From the NCBI GenBank assembly GCA_013694635.1, contig JACDCA010000596.1, forward strand, positions 1 through 6,276: 6,276 nucleotides of DNA. The letters run 5' to 3'. Both the position numbers and the translations under genes were made by a program. Under the pieces are notes generated by a model. The model saw only the letters and a list, made by a program, of their open reading frames with translations. It ran no database searches and was not told the DNA's origin. This document shows positions 1-5,192 of the stretch, piece after piece (the stretch's first letter is position 1; each line of letters starts with the position of its first letter). This DNA is from Acidobacteriota bacterium (lineage in GTDB: Bacteria > Acidobacteriota > Vicinamibacteria > Vicinamibacterales > 2-12-FULL-66-21).

Positions 1-528
1 CGTCAGCTTGCGCGTGATCCACCGCCGCAGTGGCTCGGGTAACGGAAGGATCAAACCCTGGACGCCCAGGGCGTGCAGACGGTGGGGGCGCGCCGGGACG
101 ACGTGCGCATCGACCTTCGAGGCGAGCGCAAGCAGGATGGCCTGTTCCCTGGGGTTATCGGTGAGCGCGGCAACTTCGTCCTCGAGATCGGTTTGCTGAA
201 GGTGCCGGGCGACTGTCAACGCCTGGCCGGTTGGCGCGTTCTCGACCTCGGTGACGTCACCGCTGGCGCAGGTTGCCGCCGAGGGCGAAGGGTAGTACTC
301 GCGATTGACCCAGTATGCGAGCCGGCTGCGGGCGCCAAGGTCATATCCGAACAGCGCGTGGTCCCACTGGCATTTCAGGACCGATTCGATCGGCTTGTTG
401 CCGATGCCGTGGACATACAGGATCGTGCAGGCACGCCCGACGTCGGTCGAGGAAGCCCGCCTGGCGCGCGGACGCGCTCTCCCGATCGACTGTGACTTGC
501 GGGCGGGACGTCGGGACGTCTTGGGCAT
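1..528 (-). CDS. Alpha/beta-hydrolase-like protein with HGIGN motif (partial, C-terminus outside window)
   Basis: Reading the minus strand from an ATG at 528 gives 176 codons with no stop before the window edge, so this is the N-terminal part of a longer protein. Residues 1-30 are rich in Arg, Ser and Pro and look disordered. Residues 34-46 read ACTILYVHGIGNK, a beta strand followed by an HG-turn, which in alpha/beta hydrolases forms the oxyanion-hole region after strand beta-3. The catalytic Ser, Asp and His would lie further on and cannot be checked. Further ordered sequence follows (QWDHALFGYDLGARSRLAYW at 54-73). The start is supported by a purine-rich site, GAAGGGGG at 540-533, four bases before the ATG. 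The first 30 residues are not hydrophobic, so no signal peptide is evident. It lies 88 bp downstream of lysC on the same strand. Substrate is unknown; a hydrolase fold is inferred from one motif, and similar proteins are usually annotated only as alpha/beta hydrolase or hypothetical. Confidence 0.72.
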   Translation of the reverse strand, partial: MPKTSRRPARKSQSIGRARPRARRASSTDVGRACTILYVHGIGNKPIESVLKCQWDHALFGYDLGARSRLAYWVNREYYPSPSAATCASGDVTEVENAPTGQALTVARHLQQTDLEDEVAALTDNPREQAILLALASKVDAHVVPARPHRLHALGVQGLILPLPEPLRRWITRKLT

Positions 529-540
529 CGAACCCCCTTC
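529..540 (-). promoter_or_regulatory. Ribosome binding site of the HGIGN hydrolase gene
   Basis: On the minus strand GAAGGGGG occupies 540-533 and is followed by four bases and the ATG at 528. The frame stays open further upstream, so this site is what decides the start. It is one of the clearer Shine-Dalgarno-like sites in the window. Confidence 0.5.
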
Positions 541-616
541 GAGTTCATCAGCGGCCAACGGGTTGACCGGCGGGACAAACCGTGGCCCTTCCCGAGCGAC
601 CGGCGGACGAGATTTT
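529..616. other. 88-bp spacer between lysC and hydrolase gene
   Basis: The spacer contains two copies of CCGCCGGTC (minus strand, near 607-599 and 574-566). It also holds a short hairpin, GGTCAA-CCCG-TTGGCC on the minus strand at about 570-555, with one G-U pair. No T-tract follows, so I do not call an intrinsic terminator. No clear promoter was seen. Co-transcription of lysC and the hydrolase gene is possible. Confidence 0.35.
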
Positions 617-1843
617 CTACGGTAGGCGCGGAACGTCGGCGATGACGAGCGCGGAATGCAACGCGCGAACCGCTTCGTCAACTGACTCGCGGGGGACAAT
701 CCAGGTGATACGGAAGGAGGATGTGGAGAGCGCCTGTGGCGTGATGCCGGCATCGCGCAGCGCCTTGGTGCCTCGAAGCAGGTTGCCGTAGCTGGCATTT
801 ATGCCAGCGCCAACGACGCTCACGGCGCCGATGCCGTCGACCAGTGAGGCCGCGGCGCCGTACGACTGGTCGATGTCCTTGCGCAGCCGCCCTTCGTCGT
901 GGAGGTTCTCGCGCGAGATGACGAGGGTGACGCCATCCCCCGGCGCCCCGAAGGCGGTGGACTGGAGCTGCTTGCCGACGACACCGCGGGCGTCCAGCCA
1001 CCCGACGAGCTCGGTGGCGTCACTGGCTGACTGGAGTACGAACACGTCCCGCTCGCTGGCCACACCAACGACCGAGCCCGGCGTACGCGGCGCGTCCTTC
1101 CGCACGACCGTTCCGTCAGCGGACGGATCGGATCCCGGCAGGGCGGATGCCGTCGCGCGCGCGTAGATCGCGATCCCGGCGCCCTTTGCAAACTCGACGG
1201 CCTGCGCGTTGAGCACCTTCGCACCGGATTCGGCAAGCTCCTGCGTCTCTTCGTACGACAGCGTCCCGATCCGTCGCGCGTCCGCGACGACCCGCGGGTC
1301 CGCGGTGTAAACGCCGTCCACGTCGGAGCAGATCTCGCAGTACTCCGCGTCGAGCGCCGCCGCCATGGCGACTGCGGTGGTGTCGCTCCCACCGCGGCCA
1401 AGCGTGGTGACCTCGCGGCGGTATGACACGCCCTGGTAGCCCGCAACCACGACCACGCGGCCGCGCGACAGCTCGTCCTGCACACGGAACGGCCTGACCT
1501 CGATGATCCGGGCATCGACGTGGCGGTCGTTGGTGATGATTCCGGACTGGCTGCCGGTGAAACTGATCGCGTCACCACCGAGCTCGCGGATCGCCATCGA
1601 CAGCAGCGCCATCGAGATCCGCTCGCCGGCCGAGAGCAGCATGTCGAGCTCGCGACGGTCCGGATTCGCGGAGACGCGCTTGGCGAGCGCGAGCAGTTCG
1701 TCGGTCGTATCCCCCATGGCGGAAACGACGACGACCACGCCGTGGCCGGCGTGCTTGGTCCGCATCACGCGTTCGGCGACCGCGCGGATCTTCTCCACGT
1801 CAGCAACGCTGCTGCCGCCATACTTCTGCACCACAACAGTCAT
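617..1843 (-). CDS. lysC: Aspartate kinase (aspartokinase)
   Basis: This 408-aa protein phosphorylates aspartate to 4-phospho-L-aspartate with ATP. That is the first committed step of the aspartate pathway to lysine/diaminopimelate, threonine and methionine; the enzyme is cytosolic. The amino-acid-kinase domain spans about 2-230. It shows KYGGSSV (7-13), [10 protein letters not shown] (41-50), SAGERIS (71-77), the substrate region [19 protein letters not shown] (95-113), [11 protein letters not shown] (149-159), [12 protein letters not shown] (173-184) and [14 protein letters not shown] (206-219). The C-terminus carries two ACT segments, about 262-335 and 340-406. The second is typical (VSVVGAG at 341-347, then [19 protein letters not shown]); the first is divergent. 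Length fits a monofunctional aspartokinase, and no homoserine dehydrogenase domain is attached. The ATG at 1843 is chosen because the KYGG motif begins at the usual distance, although no Shine-Dalgarno site precedes it. It stops with TAG. No other lysine or threonine gene is in the window. Confidence 0.96.
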   Translation of the reverse strand: MTVVVQKYGGSSVADVEKIRAVAERVMRTKHAGHGVVVVVSAMGDTTDELLALAKRVSANPDRRELDMLLSAGERISMALLSMAIRELGGDAISFTGSQSGIITNDRHVDARIIEVRPFRVQDELSRGRVVVVAGYQGVSYRREVTTLGRGGSDTTAVAMAAALDAEYCEICSDVDGVYTADPRVVADARRIGTLSYEETQELAESGAKVLNAQAVEFAKGAGIAIYARATASALPGSDPSADGTVVRKDAPRTPGSVVGVASERDVFVLQSASDATELVGWLDARGVVGKQLQSTAFGAPGDGVTLVISRENLHDEGRLRKDIDQSYGAAASLVDGIGAVSVVGAGINASYGNLLRGTKALRDAGITPQALSTSSFRITWIVPRESVDEAVRALHSALVIADVPRLP

Positions 1844-1891
1844 CAGTCGATAGTCGATAGTCAGTCAATCGTCGTTCGTCGTCCGTCACTC
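1844..1891. repeat. Degenerate 7-bp-periodic repeat in the lysC 5' spacer
   Basis: On the plus strand the heptamer AGTCGAT occurs twice in tandem (1845-1851, 1852-1858), followed by AGTCAGT (1859-1865). After a 5-base break the 7-bp phase of GTC-starting units continues: GTCGTTC (1871-1877), GTCGTCC (1878-1884) and GTCACTC (1885-1891). The last unit runs into the stop codon of the upstream gene. The repeat fills almost the whole 42-bp space before lysC, which explains the lack of a Shine-Dalgarno site there. Function is unknown; it may be slippage-generated spacer DNA. Confidence 0.6.
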
Positions 1892-2437
1892 GGGGCAGGA
1901 ACCCGCATGGAAGGTGACGGCGACGTCGATGTCTTTGGGTTCGGGGCGGACAACCTGATACCACTCGTCCTCGTAGCCGGAGAACTGGTAGACCCAATAC
2001 GTCCGGTTCCGGGCGCGCACGGTTCCAAACGGCAACATCACGTTCACACCCTTGCGATCGCAGTAGCTCACGCGGGACGTCATCTCCACTTCGCTCTTGT
2101 TGGCCGGGCCGACGTGTACCCACGCCTGCCCTGTTGTCGTCAACCCGCAATCATCCTTGCGAGCCAATCCAAAGGGGCCTGTCGGTCTGAAGGAGGTCGG
2201 CTCGTACTCCCGCACCGCTTCGACGAAATACGTCGTCCAGCCGGCCGTATCGCTCGGCGCCTTGTACATCGCTTCGACCGAGATCTGCTGGCGGCGGCGC
2301 GCTTCCTCGCGGACGGGATGGCGCCACCCGCCGAACGAAAGGATGGCTCGCGACTCCGCCTTGTTGAAATCATCGGTGAGCAGCAGCAGGGCCCGGTTCC
2401 ACTCCTCCGATCGTTCGACCATCTCGATCCTGCCCAC
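1886..2437 (-). CDS. C-terminal fragment of the interrupted secreted protein (183 aa if started at GTG)
   Basis: This is the portion after the TAA. The first in-frame candidate start is GTG at 2437, but it has no proper Shine-Dalgarno site; AAGGA lies about 20 bases away. Twelve sense codons before it (PKDGLLVTGGVQ) already look like protein sequence, which argues against an independent gene. The fragment has no signal peptide, so if translated alone it would stay in the cytoplasm. Visible features are an acidic/basic helical region (residues 6-60, including EEWNRALLLLTDDFNKAES), TYFVEAVREYEP near 69-80, and a beta-rich C-terminal half with many aromatics (RTYWVYQFSGYEDEWYQVV). There are three cysteines, including one four residues from the end (GSCPE). 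No family is assigned. Confidence 0.55.
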   Translation of the reverse strand: MGRIEMVERSEEWNRALLLLTDDFNKAESRAILSFGGWRHPVREEARRRQQISVEAMYKAPSDTAGWTTYFVEAVREYEPTSFRPTGPFGLARKDDCGLTTTGQAWVHVGPANKSEVEMTSRVSYCDRKGVNVMLPFGTVRARNRTYWVYQFSGYEDEWYQVVRPEPKDIDVAVTFHAGSCPE

Positions 2438-2473
2438 CTGGACGCCACCGGTGACGAGCAGTCCATCCTTCGG

Positions 2474-2854
2474 TTACGGCTGCTTCATTCTCGGCGCCGG
2501 GGGTGCCTTCGATCGGTAATCAGTACGGAGGCCCATTCGCCCCGAGCACAACGCGCGTATCTGCGCCAGTGCGGTCACAGACGTTTCAACGACCGCCGTG
2601 CCGTGCGCCCACAGCGTCATTCGCGACGGGGCCTCGCCGATCCCCCACCAGTCGCGGGGGACGCTCGCCAGCGAGATGGGCAGCTCCGCTTCCCGGTGGT
2701 CCGGCCACGATGCCTTCCACCGGCGGCCGTCGAAGGCGGCGAAGGGCTGCGCGAGGCCGTCACGATTCAGGATCGCAAGAAGAAAAGGGGGATCGCTCTG
2801 CGCGGACACGACCGTCATGACGAGCGCGGCGAGGGCGAGACCGATGCCTTTCAT
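2474..2854 (-). CDS. N-terminal fragment of the interrupted secreted protein (126 aa)
   Basis: This is what would be made if the TAA at 2476-2474 is real and terminates. The 126 residues begin with a signal peptide: Lys2, hydrophobic residues 4-17, and an Ala-x-Ala-like VSA cleavage site at 16-18. After it comes a compact segment including FDGRRWKASWP, SVPRDWWG and MTLWAHGTAVVE. The ATG at 2854 lies 11 bases after the PAP2 stop codon. The palindrome CCGTACGG sits directly before it and no good Shine-Dalgarno site is visible, so translational coupling to PAP2 is possible. The frame is open much further upstream, but that part is antisense-frame shadow of the PAP2 gene, so the signal-peptide Met is the sensible start. 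The tail SKAPPAPRMKQP ends abruptly in a Pro-rich linker. Confidence 0.6.
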   Translation of the reverse strand: MKGIGLALAALVMTVVSAQSDPPFLLAILNRDGLAQPFAAFDGRRWKASWPDHREAELPISLASVPRDWWGIGEAPSRMTLWAHGTAVVETSVTALAQIRALCSGRMGLRTDYRSKAPPAPRMKQP

Positions 2855-2865
2855 CCGTACGGATT

Positions 2866-3609
2866 CTAGCTTGCCTGCGCGCGTTCCTTCTTCAAGCCGT
2901 AACGGCGCTCGATCGACCGCTCGACCATCCAGCAGATGAGCGCCCACGAGAGCCCGATCATCCAGCCTGCCACAACATCGCTTGGGTAGTGCACTCCCAG
3001 GTAGACGCGGCTGGTGCCCACCAGCGCCGTCGCGGTCATCGCCACTGCGATGCAGTACCACTTCGCGAGCCGCGTCGTCGCCACACGCATGAGAAGCGTG
3101 CCGAGCGTGAGGAACACGACCGCCGACGTCAGCGCGTGGCCGCTCGGAAAGCTCAGACTGGCCACCTCCCGCAGATGCGGAACGACTGACGGCCGTGGCC
3201 GCGCGAACAGCAGCTTGAGCGTATCGTTGATGATCCAGCCGCCGGCGCTCGCGGCCAGCACGAACAGCGCGTTGCGATACAGCCCGTGGAGCAGCAGATA
3301 TCCAATCACGCCGGCAACCGTCAGACCGAGCACCGTCGGCCCGCCGAGGGCCGTGATGTCGTAGGCCGCCAGCTTCAGCCAACGGGGGCCGAGCGGTTCG
3401 GCGGGCGCGTCCGCCTTGCGCAGGGACTTGAGGAGCCGCTCGTCGAACTGCTGTGTATCGCCTTCGAGCACATTGCCCACCAGCGCGAGAAGGCCGAGGA
3501 TGATGGCGACGAGCGTAAGCGCGCCCAGCAGCAGCCTCAGCTCGTCGCGATCGCGCGACGCGAGGTGCGTCCACACGGCCCGCACGCCCGAGGCGGCTCT
3601 TTTCCTCAT
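2866..3609 (-). CDS. PAP2-superfamily membrane phosphatase (phosphatidic acid phosphatase type 2)
   Basis: This 247-aa integral membrane protein carries the full PAP2/acid-phosphatase signature. Motif 1 is K132-x6-R139-P140 (KLLFARPRP), motif 2 is PSGH at 155-158, and motif 3 is S200-R201-x5-H207-x3-D211 (SRVYLGVHYPSD). The histidines at 158 and 207 are the expected acid and nucleophile. About six hydrophobic helices are visible, near 25-48, 86-108, 112-128, 160-177, 184-200 and 212-230, as in lipid phosphatases of this group. Likely substrates are phosphatidate, diacylglycerol pyrophosphate or undecaprenyl pyrophosphate; the sequence does not decide which. The tail is basic (ERRYGLKKER). The ATG at 3609 has no Shine-Dalgarno site. 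A GTG at codon 9 has AGGAAAAGAG upstream and is an alternative start that keeps all motifs. It stops with TAG and is followed 11 bp later by the interrupted secreted protein. Confidence 0.93.
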   Translation of the reverse strand: MRKRAASGVRAVWTHLASRDRDELRLLLGALTLVAIILGLLALVGNVLEGDTQQFDERLLKSLRKADAPAEPLGPRWLKLAAYDITALGGPTVLGLTVAGVIGYLLLHGLYRNALFVLAASAGGWIINDTLKLLFARPRPSVVPHLREVASLSFPSGHALTSAVVFLTLGTLLMRVATTRLAKWYCIAVAMTATALVGTSRVYLGVHYPSDVVAGWMIGLSWALICWMVERSIERRYGLKKERAQAS

Positions 3610-3742
3610 GAAGCGATTATCGGTTACCCGTGACGTAACGGCCTTTCCGAAACGGTAAAGCTTAACCCCCTAAATGGTTGATTCTGCTGCGACAAGGCCC
3701 GATTCTGCGGGCACGCTGCTTGCCTGTCGTGCACAGGACCGT
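3610..3742. promoter_or_regulatory. Divergent intergenic region between PAP2 and the DUF5777-like gene
   Basis: This 133-bp spacer should hold both promoters. It is visibly richer in A+T around 3611-3680 than its surroundings. A GATAAT hexamer on the minus strand (3621-3616) ends six bases before the PAP2 ATG and resembles a -10 element, but no good -35 lies at the right distance. An inverted repeat GTTAC-N7-GTAAC occupies 3623-3639 and could be an operator. AACGG is repeated directly at 3638-3642 and 3651-3655. No clear promoter for the plus-strand gene can be named. All assignments here are tentative. Confidence 0.35.
3735..3742 (+). promoter_or_regulatory. Ribosome binding site of the DUF5777-like barrel gene
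   Basis: AGGA at 3735-3738 stands four bases before the ATG at 3743. It supports this start over the in-frame ATG at 3674, which would put 23 polar residues ahead of the signal peptide. Confidence 0.5.
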
Positions 3743-4633
3743 ATGTCCGCGCGCTGTCTGTCTGCCCTCGCCGTGTGCTGTCTTCTCACTCCCCTGGCCG
3801 CCTTTGCGCAGGAGTCGCAGGCGCCCGAAACGGCCAGCCGCTCAGATCCCCAGATCGAGCTGAACCTCATCGCGCTGCCGACGACCCAGTCGATCAGCCG
3901 CCATCGTGGCTATTTCCGGCTGACGCATCGGTTCGCGCGCGATCTGCGGCTCGGAGATTTCTCGGATCTCGCCAACGACTTCTTCGCGCTCGACAATGGC
4001 GCCGTCATCGGCTTCGAGTACCGGTTTGCTGTCGAGGAGAACATCCACGTCGGCATCCACCGGTCGACGCTGAACAAGGCGCTTCAGCTGTTCTCGCGGT
4101 GGGACGCCGTGCGCCAGGGGCAGCGGCTGCCCGTCGGCCTTTCCGGGTTCGCCACGATCGAAGCGCTCGACAACCTTCAGGACGGGCACCAGCCCGGAGC
4201 GGGCGCGGTCGTGTCACGAACGTGGGGCCAGGCGCTCGCGCTTTACGCGTCGCCGACATATGTCTACGGCACATTCGACGCCGAGCGTATCGCCTCCGGC
4301 ATGGTCGGGCACGATCACGGCCACAAGCTGACCGGGCGCCACGACGCGCACGAGGCTGAAGAGCACGCGTCGCACAAAAGCACGTTCTACGTCGGTCTCG
4401 GGGGACGTCTGCGAGTCAGACCGACGGTGTTCCTCGTGGGTGAATTCACGCCGCGGGTTTCGGGTCACGACCCGGGCGATGCGATGTGGGGTGTCGCCCT
4501 GGAGAAATGGACGCGCGGGCACACACTGCAGCTGAACCTGACGAATTCGTTCGCCACCACACCGGGTCAGATCGCACGCGGCGGGACGCCGGATGCGATC
4601 TACCTCGGATTTAATATCACGCGAAAGTTCTGA
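3743..4633 (+). CDS. DUF5777-like outer-membrane beta-barrel protein with His-rich loop
   Basis: The 296-aa product starts with a signal peptide (hydrophobic 7-21, likely cut after AFA at 20-22, before QESQ). The mature part reads as alternating beta strands: YFRLTHRFARDL (57-68), VIGFEYRFAVEENIHVGIHR (88-107), ALYASPTYVYG (167-177), TFYVGLGGRLRV (214-225), VFLVGEFTPRVS (229-240), TLQLNLTNSFATT (261-273) and a final strand ending in Phe296. A C-terminal Phe is typical of barrels inserted by the Bam complex. The pattern LPTTQS, then THRFARDL, FALDNGAVIGFEYRF and HRSTLNKALQLF, matches what I recall of DUF5777 barrel proteins; function unknown. A loop at 190-211 holds seven histidines (H190, 192, 194, 200, 203, 208, 211) plus acidic residues and could bind metal. 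It is followed 14 bp later by the CHRD lipoprotein gene, probably on the same transcript. Family assignment is from memory; the outer-membrane location is more certain. Confidence 0.82.
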   Translation: MSARCLSALAVCCLLTPLAAFAQESQAPETASRSDPQIELNLIALPTTQSISRHRGYFRLTHRFARDLRLGDFSDLANDFFALDNGAVIGFEYRFAVEENIHVGIHRSTLNKALQLFSRWDAVRQGQRLPVGLSGFATIEALDNLQDGHQPGAGAVVSRTWGQALALYASPTYVYGTFDAERIASGMVGHDHGHKLTGRHDAHEAEEHASHKSTFYVGLGGRLRVRPTVFLVGEFTPRVSGHDPGDAMWGVALEKWTRGHTLQLNLTNSFATTPGQIARGGTPDAIYLGFNITRKF

Positions 4634-4636
4634 GTA

Positions 4637-4643
4637 GGGAGGG
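4637..4643 (+). promoter_or_regulatory. Strong ribosome binding site of the CHRD lipoprotein gene
   Basis: GGGAGGG occupies 4637-4643, four bases before the ATG at 4648. It lies inside the 14-bp gap after the barrel gene's TGA (4631-4633), consistent with an operon. Confidence 0.6.
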
Positions 4644-4647
4644 CCAC

Positions 4648-5190
4648 ATGCTGAAACGGGGATTCCTGGTCTTGATGCTGGCAACCGGTCTGGCGGCGTG
4701 CGACGACGATACGCCGACGTCGCCCGCCGATCCGAACCTTGCGGTGTTCACGGCGCAGCTGAGCGCGCTCAATGAAGTGGGGGGCAACACGCCGCCGGCC
4801 ACGCAAACCGAGACAACGGCGCGGGGTGACGTGCGAATCGAATTCCGCCTGACGAGGGATTCAGGGAACTCCCTCACCGGCGCCACGGTGGCGTTCATCG
4901 TGAACTTGACCGGCTTTCCCCCCGAGGGGAGTATCTGGCGGGCGGCCCACATCCACGAAGGCGTGAGCGGTGTTGCAGGGAGCGTGCGCGTCGACACGGG
5001 TTTGACGCCCGAGACCGCCATCCCGCTGGTCAACGGCGGCATCACGGGACATCGCTTCGAGAACAGACCCGTCACGGACCTGAGGGTGCTCAACGAAATC
5101 CTGAACAATCCGAGTGGCTGGTATTTCAACGCCCATACGGTGCGCAATACGGCGGGCGCTGTGCGCGGACAGCTGGTCAGGATTCAGTAG
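4648..5190 (+). CDS. CHRD-domain lipoprotein
   Basis: The 180-aa product has a lipoprotein signal: Lys3-Arg4, hydrophobic 6-15 and lipobox LAAC with Cys18 as the lipidated residue. A short Asp/Thr/Pro/Ser linker follows (19-29). Residues about 31-178 form a CHRD domain, named after chordin, where it is an extracellular beta-rich module of unknown biochemical role. The family hallmarks are FTAQLSALNEVGG (34-46), the AAHIHEG turn (99-105), GSVRVDTG (111-118) and the closing segment WYFNAHTVRNTAGAVRGQL (158-176). Histidines 101, 103 and 163 are the conserved ones I would expect. Asp19-Asp20 follow the lipid cysteine; in E. coli Asp at +2 favours inner-membrane retention, but that rule may not hold here. 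It sits directly behind the DUF5777-like gene, so both products share the envelope. It ends with TAG, only 2 bp from the stop of the convergent M28 peptidase gene. Confidence 0.92.
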   Translation: MLKRGFLVLMLATGLAACDDDTPTSPADPNLAVFTAQLSALNEVGGNTPPATQTETTARGDVRIEFRLTRDSGNSLTGATVAFIVNLTGFPPEGSIWRAAHIHEGVSGVAGSVRVDTGLTPETAIPLVNGGITGHRFENRPVTDLRVLNEILNNPSGWYFNAHTVRNTAGAVRGQLVRIQ

Positions 5191-5192
5191 AT

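Larger units (their letters stand above)
1886..2854 (-). pseudogene. Secreted conserved hypothetical protein interrupted by an in-frame TAA codon
   Basis: From the ATG at 2854 to the TGA at 1888-1886 one reading frame runs for 322 codons, broken only by TAA at 2476-2474 (codon 127). Both sides share this frame, so no frameshift is needed. The junction reads MKQP-stop-PKDGLLVTGG, and the sequence after the stop has coding character at once, before any usable start codon. This suggests one protein damaged by a single substitution, for example TAC or TAT (Tyr) to TAA. The N-terminus is a signal peptide (KGIGLALAALVMTVVSA, likely cut before Gln19), so the intact product would be exported. The rest is rich in Trp, Arg and aromatic residues with no motif I recognise. 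It may resemble conserved hypothetical proteins of Acidobacteriota; that is memory, not a search. Alternatives are a sequencing error or two real genes. It follows the PAP2 gene by 11 bp and precedes lysC by 42 bp. Confidence 0.7.

Noticed and set aside
73..495. A 140-codon plus-strand open frame at the left edge.
   Set aside because: The minus strand over the same bases encodes the LYVHGIGNKP hydrolase with a ribosome site; the plus frame is low-complexity shadow.
549..576. Intrinsic terminator after lysC.
   Set aside because: The hairpin stem is only about 6-7 bp with a wobble pair and no T-tract follows on the minus strand.
1844..1885. Lysine riboswitch or attenuator before lysC.
   Set aside because: Only 42 bp separate lysC from the upstream gene and they are a simple 7-bp-periodic repeat, far too short for the lysine aptamer, with no leader peptide.
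1844..1891. CRISPR-like array or direct-repeat iterons.
   Set aside because: Units are 7 bp with no spacers, the tract is under 50 bp, and no cas or replication gene is near.
2474..2476. Recoding of the internal stop as selenocysteine or pyrrolysine.
   Set aside because: The codon is TAA, whereas selenocysteine uses TGA and pyrrolysine TAG; no suitable hairpin was seen after it. TAG and TGA act as normal stops in the window.
1520..2869. A 449-codon plus-strand open frame opposite lysC and the interrupted secreted gene.
   Set aside because: Its translation has no domain or motif and is rich in Arg, His and Ala, as expected of an antisense frame in high-GC DNA. The minus strand there encodes clear aspartokinase and a coherent secreted protein.
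2474..3574. A 366-codon minus-strand open frame as one long gene.
   Set aside because: Its first two thirds are an out-of-frame reading of the PAP2 gene, rich in Arg and Ala. Only the part from the signal-peptide Met at 2854 looks real.
3674..3742. Upstream in-frame ATG at 3674 as start of the barrel protein.
   Set aside because: It would place 23 polar residues before the signal peptide; the ATG at 3743 has AGGA at the right distance and gives a standard signal peptide.
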